61,960 nucleotides of DNA from Rhodocyclales bacterium. GTDB taxonomy: Bacteria; Pseudomonadota; Gammaproteobacteria; Burkholderiales; Rhodocyclaceae. The stretch covers positions 1-61,960 of the forward strand of contig PQAF01000049.1 in the NCBI GenBank assembly GCA_003105015.1. The letters run 5' to 3'. Below the pieces are notes generated by a model, which saw only the letters and a list, made by a program, of their open reading frames with translations, was not told where the DNA came from and searched no databases. This document shows, piece by piece, positions 42,427 through 52,998 of this stretch (positions within the stretch are counted from its first letter, which is position 1; the number at the start of each line of letters is the position of its first letter). A program made the translations under genes and the position numbers.

Positions 42427-44085
42427 ATGCGTAGGTTTGACGTGATTGTGGTCGGTGGTGGCGGAGCGGGCGTAGCGGCAGCGGTTGCCGCGCGCCGCGC
42501 CGGCGCACGGGTGGCCCTGCTGTCGAAGGAACCGGCAGGCTATGGTGACACCCGCATCGCCGAGGGAGCGATCACGTATCCGGGCCGGTCGGCGGACGAC
42601 TCGCCTGAAGTTTTTCTACGCGACGTGATGAGTGCCGGTGAGCAACTCTGCGACCTTGATCTGGTGACCACCCTCGCCCGGGATGCGGAACGCGGAGTTC
42701 ATGACCTCGAGGATTTCGGCTTTCTGATTCGGCGGGACGCGGATGGGTTCATCAGCGACCAGGTTGCCAACCGGTCCGGCGGACACTCGATCGCACGGAC
42801 GGTATCCGGTTCGGGCCGCGGCGTGCACATCGGCGTGTCGCTGCGTGCGGCCTGTGCGCGGGAGGGCGTGTCGGTCATCGAAGACTGCATGGCGGTGCGG
42901 CTTCTGACTGCGGACGAAAGGGTAGTCGGCGTTCAGACCTACGATCTGGTTATGGGTGAGTGGCAGGCGCTGCATGCCCGAACCGTCATTCTCGCGACGG
43001 GCGGCACGGGGTGGCTCTATTACCCCCATACCGATTGCGTGCGCTCGACCACGGGCGATGGCTTTGCCCTGGCACTCGAGGCTGGCGCAGAGCTGGTGGA
43101 AATGGAGCAGGTGCAGTTCTTGCCCTTCGGACTTACGCACCCCGACTCCATGATGGGCATTTTCTGCGCGGAACCCGGCCACGCCGGGCCTTATGGACGC
43201 CTGCTCGACGGCGAGGGCAGTGTCGTGCTCGAAGGCCTGCGGAACCTGAACCGGGCGCAGGTGACGCGGGTGATGGCTCAGGTAATGAAGGAGGGCCGGG
43301 TCGGCCCCCATGGAGGCCTGTTCCTGGACCTGCGTCCGAACCTGGAACATCCGGACGGGGTAGCAGCCCGGAAGACAATCGTCAAAGGCGGCGGCTTCAA
43401 GGGGGTGCGCGCGGCATACGGCCAGCAAGCCTACAGTTGGAAGGAGCCGCTGGAAGTGTTGCCTACCGCTCACTACCATATGGGCGGAGTGCGCGTCGAC
43501 GTAGACGGCAGGACCAACACCCCTGGACTTTTCGCCGCAGGCGCCGTCCAGGGGGGTGTCCACGGCGGCAACCGGCTCGGATCGGTGGCCCTGACCGAAA
43601 TATTCGTCTTCGGGCGCAGGGCAGGGGAGGCGGCGGCGCGTGAGGCCTTGGGCCCGTGCCACGGCGCAAACAACGAATCCACGCCGCAAAGCCCCTCGAT
43701 CTTCCCCGGTCGCACGGGCCGCTTCCGACCCATCCAGCTGGTGCGCCGGCTGCAGAAAGTCATGTGGGAGCATGCCGGCCCCCTGCGCGATGAGAATGGC
43801 ATTGGAGCGGGGCTGCGGGAGCTCGATCTGCTGGAGGAGGACTACGCGGATATCTCCATCGGGCCGGCCAAGCGCTGCAATCCGGAAATGCGCGACGCAC
43901 TCGAGCTTCAGCTGATGCTGCTGACGGCGCGGGCCATCCTGGCTTCTGCCTTGGAGCGGCGCGAATCCAGGGGCGCCCATTTGCGTGCCGACTTTCCCGA
44001 TCGCGGTCCTCAGCCATATCGCACCGTCACGCGCCTGGATGATCAGCGGCGCTTGAATGTGACGCAAGACAGGATCCGCGCATGA
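42427..44085 (+). CDS. Fumarate reductase/succinate dehydrogenase-type flavoprotein
   Basis: A 552-residue FAD protein of the FrdA/SdhA/AspO/AprA family. The FAD motif is VIVVGGGGAGVAAAVAARRAGA, followed by the capping domain and the active-site region LPTAHYHMGGVRVD. FAD binding continues in FAAGAVQGGVHGGNRLGSVAL. The C-terminal helical domain (DLLEEDYADISIGPAKRC) is present. It overlaps the iron-sulfur gene by 4 nt. There is no membrane-anchor gene, so the enzyme is probably soluble, and its substrate need not be succinate. The ATG at 42427 has AAGGG at a good distance. Confidence 0.85.
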   Translation: MRRFDVIVVGGGGAGVAAAVAARRAGARVALLSKEPAGYGDTRIAEGAITYPGRSADDSPEVFLRDVMSAGEQLCDLDLVTTLARDAERGVHDLEDFGFLIRRDADGFISDQVANRSGGHSIARTVSGSGRGVHIGVSLRAACAREGVSVIEDCMAVRLLTADERVVGVQTYDLVMGEWQALHARTVILATGGTGWLYYPHTDCVRSTTGDGFALALEAGAELVEMEQVQFLPFGLTHPDSMMGIFCAEPGHAGPYGRLLDGEGSVVLEGLRNLNRAQVTRVMAQVMKEGRVGPHGGLFLDLRPNLEHPDGVAARKTIVKGGGFKGVRAAYGQQAYSWKEPLEVLPTAHYHMGGVRVDVDGRTNTPGLFAAGAVQGGVHGGNRLGSVALTEIFVFGRRAGEAAAREALGPCHGANNESTPQSPSIFPGRTGRFRPIQLVRRLQKVMWEHAGPLRDENGIGAGLRELDLLEEDYADISIGPAKRCNPEMRDALELQLMLLTARAILASALERRESRGAHLRADFPDRGPQPYRTVTRLDDQRRLNVTQDRIRA

Positions 44086-44738
44086 AGATGACGATTGCCC
44101 GCTTTGATCCGGAGACCGGTGAAGAGTCCCGGTACGAAACCTTCGATCTGCCTGAACTCGACAGGGCGACGGTGCTGCAAGGTCTGATGTACGTCTACGA
44201 CAACGTCGACTCGACTCTCGGCTTTTCATTCAACTGCCGGTACAAGAACTGCGGTTTGTGTGGTCTGACCATCGACGGCCGCCCGCATCTGGCCTGCCTC
44301 ACCCCGTTGGTGGACGGAACCGTCGTCGAGCCTTTGCACAACCTGCCCGTGCTGCGTGATCTCATCATCGACAGAAGGGACCTGTTTGCTGCTCTTAGAA
44401 CGCTGACCGCTTTTATTCCTGAGCCCGCCGATTCGAACTGCGACGCGGTGATCCATGAACCGGCCGAGCGTGCGGTCTACATGCAGTGCGTGGAATGCCT
44501 GGTCTGCATGGCCTCGTGTCCCGAATACCAACACGGCGATTCCGCATTCGCCGGCCCGATGGTTTTCGTGAAGCTGATGCAACTGCACCTGGATCCTCGG
44601 GATGCGGCCAACCGCCGGGAGCAGGCCCGGCAACTGGGAGTGGAGATTTGCCTGGAGTGCGCCGGGTGTGCCTGCCCCAGCAACATCCCCATTCGCAAGG
44701 GCGCCATCGCTGGCCTTCTGGCAACTGACAACCGATAA
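44082..44738 (+). CDS. Fumarate reductase/succinate dehydrogenase-type iron-sulfur protein
   Basis: A 218-residue electron-transfer subunit. The [2Fe-2S] ligands are in FNCRYKNCGLCGLTIDG and the following HLAC. The C-terminal clusters use CVECLVCMASCPEY and CLECAGCACPSNIPI. The order matches SdhB/FrdB, but the last motif (CAGCACPSNIPI) is more like ferredoxin-type or thiol:fumarate-reductase-type subunits than typical SdhB. It forms a pair with the flavoprotein upstream. The electron acceptor or donor is not encoded nearby. Confidence 0.85.
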   Translation: MKMTIARFDPETGEESRYETFDLPELDRATVLQGLMYVYDNVDSTLGFSFNCRYKNCGLCGLTIDGRPHLACLTPLVDGTVVEPLHNLPVLRDLIIDRRDLFAALRTLTAFIPEPADSNCDAVIHEPAERAVYMQCVECLVCMASCPEYQHGDSAFAGPMVFVKLMQLHLDPRDAANRREQARQLGVEICLECAGCACPSNIPIRKGAIAGLLATDNR

Positions 44739-44750
44739 TTGGAGGAAAAC

Positions 44751-46330
<1,580 letters not shown>

Positions 46331-46331
<1 letters not shown>

Positions 46332-46359
46332 GTATCCCCCAGCAAAGCTGGGGGATACT
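46331..46359 (+). terminator. Perfect 13-bp hairpin between bclA and the MFS gene
   Basis: AGTATCCCCCAGC, an AAA loop and GCTGGGGGATACT form a perfect stem starting at the last base of the bclA stop codon. There is no T-run after it. It may attenuate or stabilise the transcript, or be a REP-like palindrome. Confidence 0.55.
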
Positions 46360-46377
46360 TGCGACCTGTACCCGCCA

Positions 46378-47598
46378 ATGAATGCCTCCGTCGCACCGCG
46401 CACCGCCACCCTGCTCCTCGTCTGCGGCAGCATCGTCGTCTCGCTCTCGCTCGGCATCCGCCACACCTTCGGCCTGTTCATGCAGCCGATGACGATGGAC
46501 CTTGCCTGGAGCCGCGAGGCGTTTTCCTTCGCCATCGCCCTGCAGAACCTGATGTGGGGCGCCGGCGGACCGGTCACCGGCTGGCTGGCCGACCGCTTCG
46601 GCGCCGGCAAGGTGGTGTTCGGCGGCGGCATCCTCTACGCCGCCGGCGTCGGCCTGATGGCGGTGTCGACCACGCCCTTGATGTTCACCCTCTCCGCCGG
46701 CGTGCTGGTCGGGCTGGGCCTGTCGGCCACCTCCTTCTCGGTGATCTACGGTGCCGTCGGTCGCGCCGTCGCGCCGGAGAAGCGCGCCGTCTCGCTCGCC
46801 GTCGTCGGCGCCGCCGGCTCCTTCGGCCAGTTCATGCTGGTGCCGACCGGGCAATACCTGATCAGCGACATGGGCTGGTTCGCCGCCCTCGCGGGACTGA
46901 CTTTTGCCGCCGCCCTGATGGCGCCGCTGGCGCTGGGTACGGCGGAACGCGCGGCGCATCCGGGCAGTGCCAGCGCCATCGCCCAGTCGGCTGGCGAGGC
47001 GCTGCGCGAGGCCTTCGGCGAGCGCGCCTTCTGGCTGCTCACCCTGGGCTATTTCGTCTGCGGCTTCCAGGTGGTGTTCATCGGCGCCCACCTGCCGTCC
47101 TACGTGCTCGACAAGGGGCTCACCGCCAACACCGGCATGCTGGCGCTGGCGCTGATCGGCCTGTTCAACATCTTCGGCACCTACGGCTTCGGCCTGGCCG
47201 GCGGGCGCTGGAGCAAGAAGAAGCTGCTCGCCGCGATCTATTTCGCGCGCAGCACCGTCATCGTCGTCTTCCTGCTGGCGCCGCTGTCGCCGGTCTCGGT
47301 TGCGCTGTTTGCCGCGGCCATGGGTCTGCTCTGGCTCTCCACCGTTCCGCTCACCAACGGCTTGGTGGCGCAGATCTTCGGCGTGCGCTACCTCGCCATG
47401 CTCTCCGGCTTCGTTTTCTTCAGCCACCAGCTCGGCAGCTTCCTCGGCGTCTGGCTCGGCGGCCTGATATTCGACAAGACTGGCGCCTACGACATCGTCT
47501 GGATGATCTCCATCGCCTTGGGCGTGCTGGCGGTGCTGGTCAACCTGCCGGTGGACGAGCGGCCGCTGGCGCGGCTCTCCACCCAGCCCGCGCGATGA
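46378..47598 (+). CDS. MFS transporter, probably for an aromatic or other monocarboxylate
   Basis: A 406-residue carrier with twelve membrane segments. It begins ATLLLVCGSIVVSLSLGIRHTFGLFMQPM and has the MFS loop motif GWLADRFGAGKVVFGGG between helices 2 and 3. GIRHTFGLFM and the SREAFSFAIALQNLMWG segment resemble the oxalate/formate antiporter-like and monocarboxylate group. Its place after benzoate-CoA ligase suggests benzoate uptake. The ATG at 46378 follows the hairpin. A copy of the recurring motif at 46882-46905 encodes AALAGLTF. Confidence 0.82.
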   Translation: MNASVAPRTATLLLVCGSIVVSLSLGIRHTFGLFMQPMTMDLAWSREAFSFAIALQNLMWGAGGPVTGWLADRFGAGKVVFGGGILYAAGVGLMAVSTTPLMFTLSAGVLVGLGLSATSFSVIYGAVGRAVAPEKRAVSLAVVGAAGSFGQFMLVPTGQYLISDMGWFAALAGLTFAAALMAPLALGTAERAAHPGSASAIAQSAGEALREAFGERAFWLLTLGYFVCGFQVVFIGAHLPSYVLDKGLTANTGMLALALIGLFNIFGTYGFGLAGGRWSKKKLLAAIYFARSTVIVVFLLAPLSPVSVALFAAAMGLLWLSTVPLTNGLVAQIFGVRYLAMLSGFVFFSHQLGSFLGVWLGGLIFDKTGAYDIVWMISIALGVLAVLVNLPVDERPLARLSTQPAR

Positions 47599-47679
47599 AG
47601 GCCGCGAGACTCGCCCTCCTCGTGGCCGGCGTGGCGCTCGCCTCCTTCGCCGCCGGCTGGGCCATATGGCTCACCACTC
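47595..47679 (+). pseudogene. 5' fragment of a small exported protein cut by an IS21 remnant
   Basis: The reading frame begins MKAARLALLVAGVALASFAAGWAIWLTTH, a signal-anchor-like start, overlapping the MFS stop by 4 nt. At about 47676 the sequence changes into IstB-coding DNA and the frame drifts to a stop at 47777. The original protein is lost. Confidence 0.6.
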
Positions 47680-48091
47680 ATGTACGTGGACATGGTGATC
47701 CTCGACAAGTTGGGCTATCTGCCCTTCAGCCGATCGGGCGGGGCGTTGCTCTTCCACCTGCTCCCGAAGCTCAATGAACGCGCCAGCGTGATCGCCAAGA
47801 ATCTCAGCTTTATAGAGTGGGCCGGCATCTTCAACGATGCCAAGATGACCATGGCACTGCTCGATCGCCTGACGCATCACTGCCACATGGGGGAGGCCGG
47901 CAACGAGTCTTGGTGCCTCAAGACGAGTTCGGCCAGGCTGCACCTGGCCGAACTCATGCCCACAAACCAATAGGAGATAAACCAAACCAGAAAACCGAAG
48001 ACTTATCCACAAATGCGTAGCCATACAGCGCATAAACTGTGGGTCAGTTTTAGATGAAAACCCCGGTCAAGTTTTTGGTGGAAATCAACGT
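47676..48091 (+). mobile_element. IS21-family remnant with one terminus
   Basis: The istB fragment is followed by about 120 bp typical of an IS21 right end, including GTGGGTCAGTTTTAGATGAA and a final stretch reading, on the minus strand, GTTGATTTCCACCAAAAAC. The left end and istA are missing, so the copy is dead. The right border near 48091 is an estimate. Confidence 0.6.
47680..47973 (+). pseudogene. istB: IstB (IS21-family helper ATPase), C-terminal fragment
   Basis: About 97 residues homologous to the second half of IstB: the Walker B region VDMVILDKLGYLPFSRSGGALLFHLL, then NDAKMTMALLDRLTHHCHM and ESWCLKTSSA. IstB is normally about 250 residues; the P-loop half and istA are absent. The usual acidic residue after ILD is replaced (DK for DE), in keeping with decay. 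Confidence 0.75.
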
Positions 48092-48161
48092 AGGTCCTTC
48101 TGAGAAGCCGCAACTCGGCTCCCTACCAGTGATTACCCACGTTTAAGAATCCCGTCATCGC

Positions 48162-49583
48162 CTACGCAGCTCCGTGCAAAGACCGATACGTCAAACATTC
48201 CTCGATTCCGAAGCGGCCGTTTTCCCGTCCAAATCCCGAGTCGCCCATGCCACCGAATGGAGTGGCGAGATTCTGCGCTGCGCCATTGATCACTACCTGG
48301 CCTGTTTTCATTTTCCGTGCAAAACTTGAAGCACGTTCCTTGTCACGGGACCACACCGCACCGGAAAGACCATAACGGGTCGCGTTGGCCAACGCCAGCG
48401 CTTCCGCTTCGTTGTCATAAGGCATGATGGCTAGCACAGGGCCGAAGACTTCCGCCTGAGCCAGTTCCATATGTGAAGTGACGTCGCTGAATAAGGTTGG
48501 TGCGCAATACCACCCTTTGCTGAAACCGCTGGCCCTTCCGCTGCCGCCAATCCTCAGGCAGGCTCCTTGCTGGCTAGCCTGCTGGATCATGGAATTAACG
48601 CGCACGAATTGCGCATGGGTCGCCACTGGCCCCAATCGAGTCGCCTCATCCAGCGGATCGCCCAGCGGCCAGCCCCTTAGGATTTCAGCAAGCCGTTCCA
48701 CGATTTCGCTCATCAGGGAACGTGGTGCGATCAGTCGGGACTGGCTGACGCACGCCTGGCCGGAGTTCGCCATGCTGAGGCGGGCGACAACGGGCAGGGC
48801 AGCTTCGAGGTCGGCATCAGGGAGCAATACGGCCGCTGACTTACCGCCCAACTCGAGAGTCACGCGTTTGAGTCCGTCCGCCGCGGCAGCCATGATGCGC
48901 CGACCAATGGCTGTTGATCCGGTAAAGCTGATTTGGTCGACGGCGGGATGATTGACCAGTCCGACCCCGATTTCGGGCCCACCCCAGATCAGATTGACCA
49001 CTCCCTCCGGAATCCCCGCCTCGCATGCTGCTTCCATAAACAACAAGGCGGCGCCCGGCGCCACCTCGCTGGGCTTCATCACCACGGTGCAGCCCGCAGC
49101 CAGCGCCCCGGCCACCTTCGCCACGATCTGATGAAGCGGAAAATTCCAAGGCGTGATGGCCGCAATGACGCCCACGGGCACGCGTTCCACGACCCCGTTG
49201 CCGACGGTTTCCGTCCATTGGATCTGATTGATACCGGCGACAGTGAACTCCAGATTCTTGAGCGGCATGGAAACCTGCATTAGCTTGCTCAGCCAGCGCG
49301 GACATCCCATCTCCGTTGCAAGAACTTCAGCAAATGCCTCCGATCTCGTCTCTAAGGCTACAGCCAGGCGCTGCAGCGTTTGCTTGCGTTCGTCGGGCGT
49401 TGACGTGGACCAAATTTCCAGCGCGCGCTGAGCACTGCTGGCGGCGCGATCGAGATCGGCCAGCGAACATGGGACGACTTCCGCGATCTTATCCTCCGAT
49501 GCCGGATCCACCACCGGGATCGGGGTGGCGCCTGTGCACGGCAGGTAGGTGCCGTCAGCGTAGAAACGCGAGTAAGTCTTCAT
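48162..49583 (-). CDS. NAD(P)-dependent aldehyde dehydrogenase
   Basis: A 473-residue aldehyde dehydrogenase. The coenzyme region is AAITPWNFPLHQIVAKV and SFTGSTAIGRRIM, the general-base Glu is in TLELGGKSAAVLL, and the catalytic Cys is in ANSGQACVSQSRLI (about residue 277). The C-terminal EVFGPVLAIMPYDNE is also typical. It lies 8 nt downstream of a ThDP-dependent decarboxylase-like gene, which would yield an aldehyde; an aromatic aldehyde such as benzaldehyde is plausible. The ATG at 49583 is chosen by family length. Composition is lower in GC than the core genes. Confidence 0.88.
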   Translation of the reverse strand: MKTYSRFYADGTYLPCTGATPIPVVDPASEDKIAEVVPCSLADLDRAASSAQRALEIWSTSTPDERKQTLQRLAVALETRSEAFAEVLATEMGCPRWLSKLMQVSMPLKNLEFTVAGINQIQWTETVGNGVVERVPVGVIAAITPWNFPLHQIVAKVAGALAAGCTVVMKPSEVAPGAALLFMEAACEAGIPEGVVNLIWGGPEIGVGLVNHPAVDQISFTGSTAIGRRIMAAAADGLKRVTLELGGKSAAVLLPDADLEAALPVVARLSMANSGQACVSQSRLIAPRSLMSEIVERLAEILRGWPLGDPLDEATRLGPVATHAQFVRVNSMIQQASQQGACLRIGGSGRASGFSKGWYCAPTLFSDVTSHMELAQAEVFGPVLAIMPYDNEAEALALANATRYGLSGAVWSRDKERASSFARKMKTGQVVINGAAQNLATPFGGMGDSGFGRENGRFGIEECLTYRSLHGAA

Positions 49584-49591
49584 CAGAACCT

Positions 49592-50950
49592 CTAATCGAG
49601 TGGATTGATGGGCGCAACGGGGCCGGATACGCCTTGCATCGGCTGGAGACGAAGCAAATGCCATGGGCTGGGCATCTCGCCCACTTTCGCCTCGATCAAC
49701 ACCGGGCCATCCTCCTTCAGGGATTCGGCGATCGCGGAGCCCAGCGCGCCGGGCGAGGCGACCTGGGTGGCTGGCACGCCGAACGCCTTTGCCAGCAGCT
49801 GAAAATCAGGATTAGCCAGATCGACCGCCACTTCGGCACCGAATTCTCGTTTCTGGATCGCCCGCACGTTGCCGTAGTGGCCATCGTTGAACACGATCAA
49901 CGTGACCGGTAGGCTGTAACGCCGGGCGGTTGCCAATTCCTGCATGTTCCAGCCAAAGCCGCCGTCGCCCGTTATCGAAAGCACACGTCTACCGCCTGCG
50001 GCGACGGCCGCCCCCAGCGCAACCGGGAAGCCATATCCCAGCGTTCCCTGATAGCCAGGGCCGATGTAGGTACGCGGTTCGTAGACGGGAAAGGCGATGC
50101 GCGCCAGGTAGCCCACCTGTGTCAGCTCGTTCACGAAGATGCCATCTTCAGGCAGCGCCCTTCGCATTTCGGCAACGTATGCGGCCTGGGGCGAAACGGC
50201 TTCGATCTGTCCTTGCGCCCAATCCTTCACACGCTGCGCGTCCTGTCGAGGAAGCGCCGTGCGCCGGACCACACACTCCTTCAGTTCCTCGAGCGCCCCG
50301 GCGGCATCCGCGACCACGGCCAGGTCGGGAGCTCGCGGTGCGGTCATGTCTTCCGTGTCGATGTTGATGTGGATGAACCGGATTGCCCCGGTAGGCCAGG
50401 AAGGGGTGGGCGTAAGCGTATCCATGAAGCGGCTGCCTACGATCAAGACCACATCGGCATGCTTGAAGACCGCACGACCCGCCAATGAATTCATGGCCAG
50501 GGGATGACGGTCGGTCAATGCGCCACGCCCGTTGTCGCTCATCACCACGGGCGCGCCGATCTTTTCCGCCAAGGCCTTGAGGGCCGTCGTCGCGTTGGAT
50601 GGAACCACTCCGCCGCCGACGTAGATCACGGGCAGTTTCGCCTCGTTGAGCAGTTCGGCTGCCGCCCGAAGTGCTTGTTTGTCGAACATCGGCTGGGAGG
50701 CGGTCTTGATTGGGACATCTTGCAGCCCGACTTCCGCCCTGGCGCTCAAATAGTCGTGGGGAACCTCGATACCCACTGGTCGCGGACGGCCTGCAGCTAG
50801 CGCTTCAAAGGCTTCATCGACGGCCGCTTCGATGCCGGCGGCTGACTCGACGACGCAGTTCCACTTGGTCAGGCCCTTCACGAAGCCGGTTTGGTCTTTG
50901 ATCTCGTGCAGCAACCCATAGCCGCGGCCGATGCCGGCCGAACAGATCTG
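49592..50950 (-). pseudogene. Thiamine-diphosphate enzyme (acetolactate synthase/benzoylformate decarboxylase family), 5'-truncated
   Basis: About 450 residues of a ThDP enzyme normally near 550. Present are the end of the pyrimidine-binding domain (from GIGRGYGLLHEIKDQTGFV), the central domain and the diphosphate-binding domain with ITGDGGFGWNMQELATARRY and the NDGHYGN metal-binding Asn. Absent are the first 90-100 residues with the catalytic Glu that activates the cofactor. Homology stops near 50950, where the divergent MarR gene begins, and a stop codon follows 40 nt upstream. Only a TTG at 50914 could start it. It is therefore most likely inactive. Confidence 0.75.
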
Positions 50951-51500
50951 CGGGGTTAGCCGCCCCGGTTTCTTGCTGAAGCGCTGCCATCAGGTGTCGG
51001 CAGCGATTTTCATTGAGGAGTGCCGTGAGTTCGGCATGACGTCGTCTCAGTACGCAGCGTTGTACGTCCTGCGGGATTACCCGGGTATCGATCAGATTGC
51101 GCTCGGTCGGCTCGTGGGCCTCGACCGGTCTACTATCGGGCTGGTCATCAAGCTGCTGGGCGAGCGGGATTTGATCGAACGTACCGTCAATCCCCATGAC
51201 AAGCGGCGTGTGCGCTTGATGCTGTCGAAGGCAGGTGAGAAGCTGTTGGAAGATATCGTACCGGCAGCGCGGCGGGCCCGGAACAGGGTGCTGGCAGGCC
51301 TGCCTAAAGAACTGCGCGAACAATTTGTGACTGTATTGGAAGCCTTTCTGGTTGGGCACGAGGCAACGATCAGCGTGGCTGACATTTTGGAAGGGAAGTA
51401 CAGGCCCGGACCATTCGATCTTGCTCCTGCGGAATCGGTCAAACCGACAGGCCGCGCACTGCCCTGGGCGGGAACTGGAACTCGAAAGAAGGCGAGATGA
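50931..51500 (+). CDS. MarR-family transcriptional regulator with a replaced N-terminus
   Basis: A 189-residue winged-helix regulator. RPGFLLKRCHQVSAAIFIEEC is the family's first helix, the recognition helix is LVGLDRSTIGLVIKLLGER, and the wing is VNPHDKRRVRLMLS. The first ten or so residues (MPAEQICGVS) come from DNA that is, on the other strand, the truncated ThDP enzyme gene, so the native start and promoter were lost in a deletion. The ATG at 50931 has no good ribosome-binding site. It would have controlled the divergent ThDP enzyme/aldehyde dehydrogenase pair. Expression is uncertain. Confidence 0.75.
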   Translation: MPAEQICGVSRPGFLLKRCHQVSAAIFIEECREFGMTSSQYAALYVLRDYPGIDQIALGRLVGLDRSTIGLVIKLLGERDLIERTVNPHDKRRVRLMLSKAGEKLLEDIVPAARRARNRVLAGLPKELREQFVTVLEAFLVGHEATISVADILEGKYRPGPFDLAPAESVKPTGRALPWAGTGTRKKAR

Positions 51501-51576
51501 GCGTACCTATGCTGGCAGCTGGTGCTGGTTCGTTTGAGCACGAGCAGTTTGAGCGGTCGCAGGTCACGAGCACACA

Positions 51577-52323
51577 TTGGATATAGCTAGTCCCCAGTTC
51601 TGGGTAGGGGTGGCGCAAATCATCGCCATCGATATTCTCCTGGGAGGTGACAACGCAGTTGTGATCGCGCTCGCTTGTCGCCGGCTACCCGAGCCCCAGC
51701 GCAAAAAGGGCATACTCTGGGGCGTTGTGGGGGCGGTGGCGCTGCGCATCGTGCTGATCTTCTTCGCCTTGCAGTTGCTGGCCTTGCCCTATCTCAAGCT
51801 GGTCGGCGCCGTTCTGCTTGTATGGATCGGTGTAAAGCTCCTGCTCCCGGAGGAAGAGGACGCACACGGGCAAGTTGATGGAGCCAGCAATCTCCTGGGA
51901 GCTATCAAGACCGTCATCGTGGCCGATGCGGTAATGAGCATAGACAACGTGATCGCGGTGGCCGGCGCGGCGAAGGGCGAGTTCTGGCTGGTCGTATTTG
52001 GCATCTTGGTTAGCGTGCCCATCGTTGTATGGGGCAGCAAGTTTGTGCTCAAGCTTATGGATCGCTTCCCTGTGGTCATCACACTAGGTGGTGCCCTGCT
52101 GGGGTGGATCGCTGGGGGCATGGCCGTTAGCGATGTGGTTATCAGCCATTGGTTGGCGCCCCAGTCTTCCTGGCCACACTACTTGGCAGCGGGGTTCAGT
52201 GCTTTGGCGGTCGTTGTCGTGGGAAAATGGTTGGCGTCGCGGGCCGAGGCGCGCTTGGCGGACAGGCCCACAATCGATCTGGCCGAAGAGGAGGCCCTCT
52301 CCCGTGGGCAGCACTCAAGCTGA
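51577..52323 (+). CDS. TerC/YjbE-family integral membrane protein
   Basis: A 248-residue membrane protein with about seven helices. The two family motifs are IDILLGGDNAVVIALACRRL and DAVMSIDNVIAVAGAAKG, with the conserved Asp/Asn residues inside membrane helices that are thought to bind metal. Relatives export manganese or help load metalloproteins. The start appears as TTG at 51577 (TTGGATATAGCTAGT) with no ribosome-binding site, where relatives begin with an ATG at the same place, so the leader may have been altered. No Mn riboswitch is visible in the 76 nt upstream. A UspA gene follows 10 nt later. Confidence 0.82.
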   Translation: MDIASPQFWVGVAQIIAIDILLGGDNAVVIALACRRLPEPQRKKGILWGVVGAVALRIVLIFFALQLLALPYLKLVGAVLLVWIGVKLLLPEEEDAHGQVDGASNLLGAIKTVIVADAVMSIDNVIAVAGAAKGEFWLVVFGILVSVPIVVWGSKFVLKLMDRFPVVITLGGALLGWIAGGMAVSDVVISHWLAPQSSWPHYLAAGFSALAVVVVGKWLASRAEARLADRPTIDLAEEEALSRGQHSS

Positions 52324-52333
52324 GGAGGACTGC

Positions 52334-52759
52334 ATGCTGCGGATGCTCCTGCCGACGGATGGCTCCGAAACTTCGCTGCGTGCCGTCGACCATCTGGTGC
52401 AAAGACTGGACTGGTATCGCGGTCCAGTGGAGCTTCACTTGCTCAACGTGCAACATCCCATCTCTGGGGACGTCAGCCAGTTCGTAAACCGCGATGACAT
52501 CCGCCAATATCACCAGGACGAGGGCCTGAATGCCCTGCAACCCGCCCGCGCCAGGCTGGATGCCGCTGGCGTGGTGTACCGGGTCCATATCGGCGTCGGG
52601 GAGCCTGCGTCCACCATCGTCCGCTACGCCCGCGAGCAGCAGATCGACCAGATCGTCATGGGTGCCCGCGGCCTAGGCAACATCGCCGGGCTCCTTCTCG
52701 GTTCGACCGCCATCAAGGTACTGCATCTAGCCGAGTGCCCCGTCTTGCTCGTCAAGTGA
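52334..52759 (+). CDS. Universal stress protein (UspA family)
   Basis: A 141-residue UspA protein. It starts with RMLLPTDGSETSLRAVDHL and ends with the ATP-binding motif VMGARGLGNIAGLLLGSTA followed by VLHLAECPVLLVK, matching the G-2x-G-9x-G-S/T consensus, so ATP binding is likely. GAGGAGGACTGC precedes the start. It is co-transcribed with the TerC-like gene, a stress-linked pairing. Confidence 0.9.
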   Translation: MLRMLLPTDGSETSLRAVDHLVQRLDWYRGPVELHLLNVQHPISGDVSQFVNRDDIRQYHQDEGLNALQPARARLDAAGVVYRVHIGVGEPASTIVRYAREQQIDQIVMGARGLGNIAGLLLGSTAIKVLHLAECPVLLVK

Positions 52760-52998
52760 GCGAATCGGCACCTGCTCAACGATTTAAGAGTTGCACCTTA
52801 TCGCCTCGCGCTTTCGTGTCCGAACGTGATCAAAACGTACCGATTGTGACCGGAATCGGTCATATAGAAGGTGTGCTTTCCGCAAGCTTTCGCGAATCCA
52901 GAAACATTCTCATGACCCGAAAGCTCCCACAGAACTTCTAAAAATTCGGCTTTTCTTGGTTTCCTCGGCATGATGAGATATCCCCCGCCTTGACTTAG

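Noticed and set aside
51501..51576. Manganese (yybP-ykoY) riboswitch before the TerC-like gene
   Set aside because: The leader is too short and lacks the conserved loops of that riboswitch.
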